Shown: positions 1 through 8,719 of the stretch, piece after piece
Layout of the letters: each line of letters opens with the position of its first letter
Position numbering within the stretch: position 1 is the stretch's first letter
NCBI GenBank assembly: GCA_947624745.1
Contig: CANQLR010000021.1
Location: 1-47,282, forward strand
Reading direction: 5' to 3'
Origin: an uncultured Clostridia bacterium
GTDB taxonomy: Bacteria > Bacillota > Clostridia > Oscillospirales > Ruminococcaceae
Length of the DNA: 47,282 bases
The notes under the pieces: generated by a model
Told to the model about the DNA's origin: nothing
Seen by the model: the letters and a program-made list of their open reading frames with translations, nothing else
Databases searched by the model: none
Made by a program: the position numbers and the translations under genes

Positions 1-401
1 TCCGAGAGCTGCTGTTCCATGAGCTTTTTCTCGGCTTGAGCGTGGTAAATCTCCGTCTTGTGGCGCTCGTTCCAATCGGTCGCAAAATCGGCGTAAGGCC
101 TCTTAATCGCCGAAATTACGGGGGATTTCTTGGTACTCGGTTCGGCAATAATCAGCGAATCGAGAACGAGAGGTTCGGTGTGGTCGCTCTTGCCCTGCAC
201 CCGATATACTCCCGAAAAGCAGTAGCTCAACGAGCTTAAAATCGCGGTGGCAGCCATAGCCGGGTCGGTCGAAGTGCTGACCGCAAGTGCCTCGGCAAAG
301 TCCTTGAGGACAGGCGGCAGAGCTGCGACGGGAAAAGGCGAGAGCCGCGCACCGTTCGCACGGATCGGGGTCGGAGTCTGCCAGTTGATGTTTTGTTCCA
401 A
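1..401 (-). CDS. DUF3987 (YfjI-like) protein, 5' part only
   Basis: This reverse-strand frame stays open from position 401 to the window edge, so only the first ~133 residues are visible. I chose a TTG start at 399-401: an in-frame TGA lies seven codons upstream, and a GGAAG-type ribosome binding site sits about 10 nt before the TTG. The translation contains a segment reading roughly FPVAALPPVLKDFAEAL, then TDPAMAATAIL, then a run ending in TKKSPV. These match the beginning of DUF3987 proteins, where the last piece belongs to a Walker-A-like GxRKSP loop. DUF3987 (YfjI-like) proteins are common on prophages and integrative elements and are thought to act in replication initiation or helicase loading; that role is family knowledge, not visible here. 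The gene diverges from the next one and marks the left side as mobile-element DNA. The rest lies outside the window. Confidence 0.6.
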   Translation of the reverse strand, partial: MEQNINWQTPTPIRANGARLSPFPVAALPPVLKDFAEALAVSTSTDPAMAATAILSSLSYCFSGVYRVQGKSDHTEPLVLDSLIIAEPSTKKSPVISAIKRPYADFATDWNERHKTEIYHAQAEKKLMEQQLS

Positions 402-492
402 TGTTCTGTTTTCTTCCTTTCATTTTAATTTCAGGCGGTTTTTTCCGTCTGTAATTTCAGGATAGCATTTCTTTTTTTGCCATGCTCGGACA

Positions 493-573
493 TTGCGTAT
501 GTGCGCAAACAAATACGCAAACTATTCTTAAATACGCAAAATCATTGACAAATTGCGTATTTTATGATAAGAT
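493..573 (+). promoter_or_regulatory. Promoter with four TTGCGTAT operator half-sites
   Basis: A TTGACA (545-550), 17-nt spacer and TAAGAT (568-573) precede the gene at 600. The 8-mer TTGCGTAT occurs at 493-500 and 553-560 on the plus strand, and inverted (ATACGCAA) at 513-520 and 532-539. One copy lies inside the promoter spacer, so a bound protein would be expected to block RNA polymerase. The sites form two inverted pairs with 12- and 13-nt spacing. The regulator is not identified. Confidence 0.7.
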
Positions 574-599
574 AGAACAAAACAACAGGGGGCGACGAC

Positions 600-1616
600 A
601 TGAAAACCGTCACGATTTACCGCATAAACGAAACAGACCGCACGATTGACATCGCACAGTCTGTTAATCAAGATAATGAAAGCGTTCGGGCGGCTATCCT
701 GAACGCGAGGACATTTACTTTTGATGAGATTTTACGGCAGCACCTTGCATTTTGCGACAAAGAAGCATTGGTCGAAAACTGCCGAAACAGGTTTTTGAGC
801 GCACTGCACATAGGGAGAAGTGTTCCCGTAAATGCCGATGATATGCTTGCGGGATTCACTGCGGAAAACGGCGAAAATATCTTTCTGCGCGGCATGATGA
901 CGGCGGCTCACGAGCTTTATGACGGTGAGCGGACGGCTCTATCGACCCCGAACGATGTCCTGCTCGCCACGCTCAACAAAAGCAGGATTCAAGCCGAGAT
1001 TTCCGCGAAAATCAACACTTTTTTTGACAGTAATTTTGCGGCAGTCGGCGACGCGGCATATTTTGAATGTGGGCAGAAACTGAACGCCTTTTCAGTTATA
1101 CCTTCCGAAACGGTTATTTTTTGCGATGATTACACGTTCAGCGCGTTTCGTGTATGCGATAATTGCTTAACCAATTTACTTTTTGAGCTTGGGCAGATAG
1201 TGCATCGAAATGCCCTCAGCCCCCGAAAATGCGGCTTTTGCGGGAAGATGTTCCTCGGGATAGAAGAGGAAGTCTGCTGCCGGCAGGCGTCCTGCCAAGC
1301 TGCCCACAAGGAGCAAAAAGAGGCAATCTACAAGGAGCACACCGAGGAGTATTCGCAGATAAAGCGCACCTATGACGCGTTCGTCAGGCGGTATGACGGT
1401 TATCTGAAAGCGGCGGGGATAAATGCGCGCTGCCCTGCGGAATACGACGAGTTTTGCCAAGCGAAAGAGGTTCGCAAGGCGGAGATGAACAGCCTTAAAA
1501 AGCGACTGATACGCAACGGACTGCCGACTGACGAGCTTTATGAAATGGGGGAAAAGTTTAAGGCGGAAATTCGGGCGATTGCGGAGGGGATAATGGAGAA
1601 GTGCGGAAACAAATAA
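600..1616 (+). CDS. DUF6076-like zinc-finger protein of unknown function
   Basis: A 338-residue protein starting at ATG 600, with an AGGGGG ribosome binding site 8 nt upstream. The only strong sequence signal is a C-terminal treble-clef-like finger, CGFCGKMF followed by CC and then C (residues ~203-227), which resembles the finger in DUF6076 and CGNR-type proteins. It is followed by a highly charged helical tail (KEQKEAIYKEHTEEY) and a basic C-terminus. The first ~190 residues are not recognisable. Genes of this type occur in integrative elements and defence islands of Clostridia, and here it sits between a DUF3987 gene and a restriction-modification locus. It has its own promoter with operator half-sites, so it is probably tightly controlled, perhaps by an element-encoded regulator. 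A nucleic-acid-binding role is inferred from the finger only. Confidence 0.6.
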   Translation: MKTVTIYRINETDRTIDIAQSVNQDNESVRAAILNARTFTFDEILRQHLAFCDKEALVENCRNRFLSALHIGRSVPVNADDMLAGFTAENGENIFLRGMMTAAHELYDGERTALSTPNDVLLATLNKSRIQAEISAKINTFFDSNFAAVGDAAYFECGQKLNAFSVIPSETVIFCDDYTFSAFRVCDNCLTNLLFELGQIVHRNALSPRKCGFCGKMFLGIEEEVCCRQASCQAAHKEQKEAIYKEHTEEYSQIKRTYDAFVRRYDGYLKAAGINARCPAEYDEFCQAKEVRKAEMNSLKKRLIRNGLPTDELYEMGEKFKAEIRAIAEGIMEKCGNK

Positions 1617-1640
1617 CAAGGCGTAAAGCGTTTATCCTCG

Positions 1641-1668
1641 TTGACATTTCGGATTTTCATGGTATAAT
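1641..1668 (+). promoter_or_regulatory. Promoter of the methylase gene
   Basis: TTGACA (1641-1646), 16-nt spacer and TATAAT (1663-1668) preceded by TGG, an extended -10 element. It lies 33 nt before the methylase ATG and probably drives the whole restriction-modification locus. Confidence 0.75.
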
Positions 1669-1700
1669 TATTATGTATAATTGTAAAAAGAGGTCGAGCA

Positions 1701-2576
1701 ATGAGATATATTGGCGGCAAAAGCCTTCTGACGGATAAAATCTGCGGCGTCATCAACTCGGAGATACCGAGGGTGTCGTCGGCGATTGATATATTTGCGG
1801 GCTCGGGAGCGGTTTCGCAGAGCTTCAAAAAAGCGGGATACAGAACCGTCAGCAACGACTTTCTGTATTTCAGCTATGTCATGTCCTATGCGTCGGTCGT
1901 GCTGAATAAAAGACCGAGTTTTCGCAATCTCGGCATCGCCGACCCGATAAAATATCTCAACGCGCTAAAGCCCGAAAATACCGACTTTAGACCTTCGGAA
2001 TGTTTTATCTACAGCAATTACAGCCCCGTCGGGGACTGCGAGAGAATGTATTTTCAACCCGACAATGCGCTTAAAATCGACGTAATCAGGCTGACCGTCG
2101 AGGAGTGGAAAAGCGAGGGGCTCATCGACGATGGCGAATATTTCTATCTTATATCTGCGCTTCTGGGCGCCGTTCCGTTCGTCGCGAATATCGCGGGGGT
2201 CTATGCGGCATATTTCAAATTCTGGGACAGCCGAACATATAAACATCTCGATCTTACGGAGCCTGTTATCATTAACAACGGCAGGAAAAACGAGAGCTAT
2301 AATCTTGACTATACGGAGCTTCTTTCAAAAAGGTTTGACTTGATGTATGCCGATCCGCCGTATAACTCTCGGGAGTATCTTCCGAATTATCATATTCTTG
2401 AAACGATCGCGAGATATGATTATCCCGAGATACACGGAGTTACGGGTATGCGGGAATACGGCAGGCAAAAATCGGTATTCTGCAAAAAGAACACGGTTCG
2501 CGAGGCTTTTGAAACGCTTATCAGGGATTGCAGGAGCGTGGTTGTTCAAGCCGATAATGCATTTAAAGCCGCATGA
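1701..2576 (+). pseudogene. M.FokI-like D12-class adenine methylase, N-terminal domain only
   Basis: The 291-residue product resembles the first of the two D12-class N6-adenine methyltransferase domains of M.FokI. It begins MRYIGGK, has AdoMet motif I DIFAGSG (Asp30), and catalytic motif DPPY (218-221). The blocks NYSPVGDCERMYF, FYLISALLGAVPF and NYHILETIARYDYPEI are typical of that domain. Homology stops abruptly near residue 275. Instead of the strand that normally continues as a SYSSEG-like block, there is a short unrelated tail and a stop. M.FokI is about 650 residues with a second methylase domain, which is absent here. The gene is therefore truncated at the 3' side, and the enzyme would at best methylate one strand of an asymmetric site; more likely it is inactive because the fold is incomplete. 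The junction lies about 60 bp before the HNH gene, consistent with replacement of the missing part. Confidence 0.75.
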
Positions 2577-2636
2577 TAAGCTGATTACCGAAATGCAAAG
2601 AACTAAAATTTACAAATAATTCAAGGAGGAGTGTTT

Positions 2637-3371
2637 ATGCCTAACGGTGTCAGTTATCTGTCCGAAATAGTATCTGCATTGTCCGAACTCGGGGGCATGG
2701 GTTCACTTCGAGAGATTACAGAACGCATCAAAAACCGTGGATTGTTGGCTTCTATTCATTCAAACAAAAACTGGCGGAATAATGTCAGGGCAGTTATCCA
2801 ACGGCATTGCAGTCAGACGCAATCATATCGGGGCGCAGAGGATCTGTTTTATTCGGTATACGGTCTCGGTGAGGGATATTGGGGATTACGCTCCATGCAG
2901 AATACCGACATCGACATAGCCGACGCGGTAAACCCGATAATACAGCGTGAAATCGGCGAGATAAATGAAAGCACAAGCCTTGACATCACCGAAAAGGAGA
3001 TGATAATTAAGGCAAGAGTGGGGCAGGGATTATTCAGGGATAGGATAATTCAAAAATACAAGATGTGCGTCGTCACGGGGATAGACGATGCAAGGCTGCT
3101 CACCGCAAGTCATATAAAGCCTTGGCGGTCAAGCAACAATGCTGAAAGGCTCAGCTCGGAAAACGGATTGCTGCTGTCTCCTCTGTATGACAGGCTTTTT
3201 GACAACGGACTCATAACATTTGACAACAGGTTAAATATTATTATTTCAAAGGAAATTTCCGAATATAACAAGGGAAAGATAGTGCGCGAAGTTCACATGC
3301 GCAATTTCACTATGTCGGCAGAGATGAAGATCAATCTTGATTATCATAGAGATGTGATTTTTAAGGGGTAG
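2637..3371 (+). CDS. HNH restriction endonuclease with N-terminal winged helix
   Basis: A 244-residue protein; start chosen at ATG 2637 because an AAGGAGGA ribosome binding site (2623-2630) is spaced 6 nt from it, better than the in-frame GTG at 2631. Residues ~1-80 form the winged-helix domain common in restriction endonucleases (VSYLSEIVSALSELGG, then a WRNNVRAVIQRHC helix and FYSVYGLGEGYWGLR). Residues ~130-215 are an HNH_2-type nuclease: CVVTG at 144-148, the catalytic ASHIKPW with His159, then NGLLLSP and DRLFDNGLITF. The C-terminus YHRDVIFKG looks like the natural end of this family. It therefore appears complete and is the only intact nuclease gene of the locus. It separates a truncated FokI-type methylase from a truncated FokI-type endonuclease, so it probably arrived by recombination from another restriction system. 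Its own methylase is not present. Confidence 0.75.
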   Translation: MPNGVSYLSEIVSALSELGGMGSLREITERIKNRGLLASIHSNKNWRNNVRAVIQRHCSQTQSYRGAEDLFYSVYGLGEGYWGLRSMQNTDIDIADAVNPIIQREIGEINESTSLDITEKEMIIKARVGQGLFRDRIIQKYKMCVVTGIDDARLLTASHIKPWRSSNNAERLSSENGLLLSPLYDRLFDNGLITFDNRLNIIISKEISEYNKGKIVREVHMRNFTMSAEMKINLDYHRDVIFKG

Positions 3372-4787
3372 GTAAGCGCCGATTCCTTCCTCAGATGGGC
3401 TGTAAGCATAGGCTTTCTCGACTATGACCGCCAAAAGGACACTTGCAGGATAAGTCCTCTCGGGCGGAGCTATGCCGATTCGGCAGACGGCAGCGTTGAG
3501 GAAAGAAAAGTCCTGACCGAAGCGTTTTTGTCCTATCCCCCGATATGCCGCATACTCGGTCTGCTTGAAAGCGGAGAAACGATGACAAAATTCGAAATAG
3601 GCTGTCAGCTCGGGTTCGTCGGAGAGGCGGGATTCACATCTATTCCTCAACACCTTATTCTTCAAGGCTTAAGCGTTGCCGCGTCAACCGAGGAGCGCAA
3701 CAAGCTCCTCACCGACACTGAGGGTACCTCGGATAAATATGTAAGAACGATATGCTCGTGGCTCAAAAGCGTCGGATGGGTCGTTCAGGTTCCGAAAGAG
3801 GTCAAGGCTGATTTGGGCTATACGGTCTACACCGACACCATCGCCCAGTCCTACCGCATCACGCTTGAGGGCAAGAAGATTTTGAAATACTCGGTCGGTG
3901 CTTCAAAGTTCAGGCGCATTGACAAGCGCATAATGTGGGATATGCTTGCGACAAAACCGTCGGACAGAAATTATCTCAGAAACAGAAGGACTTATCTCAT
4001 AAAGTATCTGGTGACCGACTACCGTACCGCCGAGGAAGCTGCGGAACATCTCAAGACAAAGGGCATGAGTGAGGACATAGGAACGGTTCTTGACGATATT
4101 CAGGGTCTGATGAACATAGGCATAAACATAAGAAAAAGCGGCGGAAAGTTCCGAATCACCGACAGCATAATCGGTCTTGATATTCCGAATATCGCCGCCT
4201 CGGAGCATACCTCAAAATCCGACGTTACGCTTCTTAAGGACAGCGTTCGCGGGCGGCTTAATCATATCAACCACAAATATCTTGTGCTTATCGATCTCGG
4301 GTTTGACGGCAGCGCGGACAGGGAATATGAGCTCCAGACTGCTGACCTGTTTACGGGTGAGCTCGGCTTCAGCGGCTCGCGGCTCGGCGATTCAAGAAAG
4401 CCCGACGTCTGCGTATATCACGGAAACAAAGGGCTTATCATCGACAACAAGGCATACGGCAAGGGGTATTCCCTGCCCATCACGCAGGCGGACGAAATGC
4501 TGAGGTATCTCGAAGAAAACCACAAGCGCGATAAAAATCTGAACCCGAACGAGTGGTGGAAAATCTTTGACAGCACCGTCAACAGCTTTAATTTTGCGTT
4601 CGTTTCGGGAGAATTTACTGGCGGATTCAGGGACAGGATTCTGAACATCAGCCAGCGGTCGTCAATTAACGGCGCAGCGATAAACTCGGTCAACCTCCTG
4701 CTCCTTGCCGAGGAGATTAAGTCGGGCAGGCTGAGCTACGCCGACGCGCTGGGTAAGTTTGAGTGTAATGATGAGATAATAATTTAA
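3372..4787 (+). pseudogene. FokI-like type IIS endonuclease, 5'-truncated
   Basis: The reading frame is open from 3372, directly after the HNH stop codon TAG, and similarity to FokI begins at once: SADSFLRWAVSIGFLDY, SADGSVEE, SYPPICRILGLLESG, TKFEIGCQLGF, SGESGFTS-like GEAGFTSIP, and KRIMWDMLATK. The cleavage domain is complete, with SRKPD (Asp345 counting from 3372), IIDNK (Asp358, Lys360), YSLPITQADEM, and NPNEWWKIF. FokI has 583 residues; about 470 remain here, and the first ~110, most of recognition subdomain D1, are missing. The only start in the usual place is a TTG at 3528 without a clear ribosome binding site, which would remove more of the recognition domain. I read it as a remnant whose nuclease domain is intact but whose target recognition is probably lost. 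Upstream sequence is in the same frame as the HNH gene, separated by one stop. Confidence 0.85.
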
Positions 4788-4801
4788 CTGAGAGGTGTAA
4801 T

Positions 4802-6442
4802 ATGAACGACGTTCAACCGGGTGCGATATCGCTCCTAAAAAATTGGTTTGAGAAAGCTGAAAAATGGCAGAAAGACCTTTTTTACCGTTTATGGCACGGA
4901 GACGACGATACAGAAAGGCTTATTTCAAGGGCATTCAGCCTTGCAAAGGCGGAATATCTCGGAGAGACGGGAAAATTTGCTCCATCGGTCGATTTTCCGA
5001 CCGAGATAAAGCTTTCGTCCTCGGAGGGCTGCCCTGTCATTTTAAAAAGCATATCGGAAGTTCAGGACGTTGGCGCATTGGCTCCGACAAAGCCTTTGGA
5101 GTTCGGAAATAACCTCACCATAGTATACGGCGAAAACGGCTGCGGAAAGTCGTCTTATGTCAAAATACTAAAGAGCGCGGTATCGCCCAAAAACTCAGTT
5201 GAAATTTTAGGAAATATCTATAAAGAGAGCGAAGCGAAGCCAAGAGCAATGTTGACATACAGCGACGACGGCAGTGAGAGAAATATTCCTTGGCGCCCGA
5301 ATCTTGACAGCAACTGCCCGCTGAATATTTACGATTCATCGGTGGCGAAAAGATTTGTCGAAGAGAAAAACGAGGTCGTTTATGAGCCGCATGCACTGTC
5401 AATGCTGTCGGCTATGGCGAGGGTGTACGAAGGTGTTAAAGAAAAGTTTGAGGACTTGAAGAAGGAAAATTCGGCTCTCATGACCAAGCCCGATGAGGCA
5501 ATTTCTGCACAGAAATCAGTGAGCGCTTTTCTTAATCTCAATTCGCTCAAACAATTTGATAATTTTATTTCGGAAATTATCTGGACGGAAAAGGAGCAGA
5601 CGGAGCTTAGCATGCTTCGGGAAGATTTAAAAGAACAGGACCCCGCGCAAAAGCTTAGGGAGCTTAAATCTCAGAAGGCGTTTATCGAAAAGCGGTTTGA
5701 AGAGTTGGCGGCTTTAATCGCAAAAACGGGAAACAGCGCGAGCGAGAAATATTTAACCTTGCGGCAGGCTCAGATAGACGCCAAGAATGAGGCGGACAGG
5801 ACGATAGACGGACTGAAAAGCGTTTCGTTGTTAAACCGTACAGGCTCTGATAAATGGAAAACAATGTGGTCAAATGCGGTCAATTATGTAAAGGACGCGG
5901 GCATCGAATCTGCCGACAGCATAGTCGTTGACGGCAAGTGCGCTTTGTGTCAGCAAAATCTTTCTGAGGACGCTCTGAAACGCATTGAAGAATTTGCAAA
6001 ATACGCATCATCTTCGGCTATAAAGAAAGCGGAAAAAACTCTTAACGATTTTGATAAATCAAAGAACGAAATTCAAGACATATATAGGAATATAAATACA
6101 GAGAACACCGAAAGCACGCTTAGAGCTATAAGCTTGCCCGATGATTTGATCAATTTTATTATTTCGGTATGTAAAACAGCCGCGTCAAGGTGCAAATGGC
6201 TTTTGGAATACACAAGCGACGTAAAGACTGAAATCCCCAAATTTGTCGAGCTAAAGGCTTTGCAGGAAGTAAAGGACAGATATATATCCGCTTATGACAG
6301 CAGAATAGAATCGCTTAAAAATCTCATCGAAAACAGAGAGGAGCATATAAAACGGGTAAACGACCTTCTGACTGCAAAATGGATAAACGAGAATATAATA
6401 ATGAAAAACACGCGGAACTTAAACTTAAGTTGGTTGAGCTGA
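4802..6442 (+). pseudogene. AAA ATPase (RloC/PrrC-like family), N-terminal fragment
   Basis: The 546-residue frame starts at ATG 4802, 14 bp after the FokI-like stop, behind a GAGAGGTG ribosome binding site. It has the N-terminal W-x-x-x-W-Q-K-D leader of restriction-associated AAA ATPases, a Walker A loop GENGCGKSS (residues 110-118), long coiled coils, and a zinc-hook-like CALC (Cys380/Cys383) in the middle. This is the layout of AAA_13-type ATPases such as RloC and PrrC. The ABC signature, Walker B and D-loop that should follow the second coiled coil are absent. Instead the frame changes composition after NDLLTAKW and stops. The C-terminal family block reappears in another frame immediately downstream (6379-6891). 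I infer an internal deletion of about 150-200 residues plus a frame change, leaving no working ATPase. Confidence 0.7.
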
Positions 6443-6891
6443 GAAACAGTCCGTTGGGAGAGCCTTCCGAGCTTCAATATATCGGCTCGGCAAGCATAGA
6501 TAAGGCTCTCGGCAAACTATCCGACAAAATTCCCAGACTCAAAAAGCTTCAAAAAGAAGGAAGCTATGATGAGTACGACAACGGCATAAAATCGTTGTGT
6601 TCGGATCTCAGAAAAGCCGTAGAGCACGGAATAGAGACGGATCTTCTCAACAATATCGTCATGCGTTTCAGACCTTCGGTACAATCGCAGAGATTAAGAT
6701 ATCTAAAGATTGTTACGAACGATGATGTCGCCTTGTTTGACAGCATGATGACAAAATATTCCGAATATGAGCACTCTCAATCCTTGGAGCGACCGGTAAG
6801 TTTGCCGGAATTGAGCGATATAGAGAATGATATTGACCGCCTTAAAAAGTGGCATGAAGATTTTGCGAGAAGGTGTAAAGTGGTAGACTAA
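6379..6891 (+). pseudogene. C-terminal fragment of the same AAA ATPase
   Basis: This 170-residue frame overlaps the previous one by 64 bp. Its sequence matches the conserved tail of restriction-linked AAA ATPases: a helical stretch ending in LLNNIVMRFRPSVQSQRL, then a conserved acidic segment, MMTKYSEYEHSQ, a PVSLPEL segment and a final helical block. This tail normally follows the Walker B half of the ATPase core, which is missing. No good ribosome binding site precedes the ATG at 6379. It is probably the remnant 3' end of the 4802 gene and not an independent gene, although translation by reinitiation cannot be excluded. Confidence 0.65.
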
Positions 6892-7111
6892 AAGAAGACG
6901 TGATTGTATTTTAGCAGAGATATGCCATGTGGTAATGTTGTTGGTCAACCTTTGGTCAACAAAGCTGCAAAAAGACGCAAAAAATTAGGAAAAGTCGGGG
7001 AAAGCGAGTTACCTGTCGTTTACGCTATCACGGCGCGGTTTGGATACGCAAGTGAAAATAAAACAAGTTGCGCGAAATGATAGTTTAAACTCGAAGAGAT
7101 AACCCATCCCC

Positions 7112-7140
7112 TATCCCCGGCTATCCGGGGATATTTTTTT
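7112..7140 (+). terminator. Terminator at right end of the defence island
   Basis: TATCCCCGG and CCGGGGATA pair around a CTAT loop, followed by seven T residues. It ends rightward transcription from the island. The 220 bp before it (6892-7111) hold no gene I can support; they include the tandem-like words TTGGTCAACCTTTGGTCAAC and could be an old element border. Confidence 0.8.
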
Positions 7141-7144
7141 GCAC

Positions 7145-7173
7145 AAAAATCCCCGCCCGGGCTTCGGACGGGG
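7145..7173 (-). terminator. Terminator of the NCS2 permease gene
   Basis: Read on the minus strand, CCCCGTCC pairs with GGGCGGGG around a 7-nt loop and is followed by ATTTTT. It lies 19 bp after the permease stop and faces the preceding terminator. Confidence 0.75.
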
Positions 7174-7191
7174 TTTTGTGTTTTTCGGCTG

Positions 7192-8634
7192 TCAGATCGT
7201 GATGAAGAACTTTACGAGGAAGATAAGCGAGATGACCATGGTGAGCCAGGAGACATCCTTTATCTTGCCGGTGCAGATCTTGATGACGCTGTAGGTGATG
7301 AGACCGAGGCCTATGCCGTGTCCGATCGAGCCGGAGATAGGCATTGCAAGAAGCATGATGAACACGGGAGCCGCGATGGCGATATCCGAGAAGTCGATGT
7401 TCTTGAGGCCGCTGAGCATCAGTATGCCGACGTAGATGAGCGCTGCCGAGGTGGCAGCGGCGGGGATTATCGCAGCGATCGGGCTGATGAACATGCAGGC
7501 GAGGAACAGAATGCCGGTCGTGAGAGCGGTAAGGCCTGTTCTGCCGCCCGCCTCAACGCCGGAAGCGGATTCGACGAAGGTGGTAACGGTGGAGGTACCG
7601 GTGCAGGCGCCCGCCACGGTGCCGATGGCGTCAGAGAGCAGAGTCTCGCGCATCTTCGGCATATTGCCCTTTTCGTCGACCATGCCGGCGCGGTTCGCGG
7701 TCGCGATAACGGTGCCTATGGTGTCGAACATGTCTATGATGCAGAAGGTGATGATGAGTATGACGACGGTGCCCCATCCGATCGAGAAGAGGGTGCCGAA
7801 GTCAAACTTGAAGAGGGTGGTCCTTGCCATGTCGCCGAACGGAGGAAGCCAGTTGGCGGACGCCAAAGACGCAAACGGGTTGGTGCCTAAGAATACGAAC
7901 TGTCCCGCCCAGTTGAGGACCGAGGCGGCGAGCATTCCGACGAGCACCGCGCCCTTGACCTTGTAGTGGTCAAGAATAATGATCGCAAAGAGACCGACGA
8001 ACATGGTCACAACGGTGAGGACCATGTTGGGCCAGTAATCGCCGAGGGCTTCCTTGGCCGAACGCGCAGCCAGAGCGCCGAAGAAGTCGCGCATGACATA
8101 GTGCTCGCTCGAAGCGCCCACGCCGGCGTTGGAGCCGAAGCCGATGTTCATGAGCATAAGGCCGATGCCGGGGCCGATGCCGAGACGAACTCCCAGAGGG
8201 ATAGCCTCAACGATCTTCTGACGGATGTTGAACACCGACAGCAGCAGGAACACGATACCCTCGATGAGTATGATGCAAAGACCCGCCTGAAGGCCCGCAA
8301 GATAGGTGCAGCCCGCAACGCCGGCTATCTGAGCGATAACGACGGCGAAGTAGGAGTTGAGTCCCATGCCGGGGGCAAGCGCAAACGGCTTGTTCGCGAG
8401 GAAGGCCATGCAGAACATGGCGATGGCGGAGGCAAGGCAGGTTGCCATGAACACGCCGTTCCACGCGGCAAAGGCGTCATCGCCGAAAGCGCCGAATTCG
8501 CCGTGACCGAAGCCTACGATGAGGTTCGGGTTCAGGGCGATTATGTACGCCATGGTCATGAACGTCGTGATGCCGGCAAGGATCTCAGTGCGGACGTTGG
8601 TTTTGTTTTCTTTGAGCTTGAAAACTTTTTCCAT
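7192..8634 (-). CDS. NCS2 family purine (guanine/hypoxanthine) permease
   Basis: A 480-residue polytopic membrane protein. I placed the start at ATG 8634 (MEKVFKLKENKTNVRTEILAG) because an AAAGGATG ribosome binding site lies 6-7 nt upstream; the longer frame adds 27 residues with no start signal. Diagnostic AzgA/PbuG-type segments are the N-terminal EILAGITTFMTMAYII, LAPGMGLNSYF, the TFCIIDMFDTIGT block, and TGTSTVTTFVESASGVEAGGRTGLTAL, which carry substrate-contacting residues in this family. It should import adenine, guanine or hypoxanthine with protons; which base cannot be told from sequence. It is monocistronic between a promoter at 8720-8748 and a terminator at 7145. No purine riboswitch is visible in its leader. 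Confidence 0.9.
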   Translation of the reverse strand: MEKVFKLKENKTNVRTEILAGITTFMTMAYIIALNPNLIVGFGHGEFGAFGDDAFAAWNGVFMATCLASAIAMFCMAFLANKPFALAPGMGLNSYFAVVIAQIAGVAGCTYLAGLQAGLCIILIEGIVFLLLSVFNIRQKIVEAIPLGVRLGIGPGIGLMLMNIGFGSNAGVGASSEHYVMRDFFGALAARSAKEALGDYWPNMVLTVVTMFVGLFAIIILDHYKVKGAVLVGMLAASVLNWAGQFVFLGTNPFASLASANWLPPFGDMARTTLFKFDFGTLFSIGWGTVVILIITFCIIDMFDTIGTVIATANRAGMVDEKGNMPKMRETLLSDAIGTVAGACTGTSTVTTFVESASGVEAGGRTGLTALTTGILFLACMFISPIAAIIPAAATSAALIYVGILMLSGLKNIDFSDIAIAAPVFIMLLAMPISGSIGHGIGLGLITYSVIKICTGKIKDVSWLTMVISLIFLVKFFITI

Positions 8635-8658
8635 TTTTATCATCCTTTCTACTGATTT

Positions 8659-8693
8659 GGGGGCGAAATTGCGTGGAAGATTTTCCCGCCCCC
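8659..8693 (-). promoter_or_regulatory. Hairpin in the permease 5' leader
   Basis: In the ~75-nt leader, GGGGGCG and CGCCCCC form a 7-bp GC stem around a ~21-nt loop, ending about 25 nt before the start codon. It does not resemble the purine riboswitch core. A regulatory role is only inferred from its position. Confidence 0.4.
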
Positions 8694-8719
8694 GAATACC
8701 GATAAAACAGTACATATCT

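Noticed and set aside
3369-3371. Programmed readthrough of the HNH stop codon as the default interpretation
   Set aside because: The HNH protein appears to end naturally there, and nothing around the TAG suggests a suppression signal; recombination at the stop is simpler.
6892-7111. Attachment site or integrase remnant at the right island border
   Set aside because: Only a short TTGGTCAAC duplication is visible; no matching copy at the left side of the window and no integrase frame.
7318-8655. Long open frames opposite the NCS2 permease
   Set aside because: They are the complement of a well-supported membrane protein gene; their composition (His, Asp, Gly, Arg rich) is typical of antisense shadows and they have no ribosome sites.
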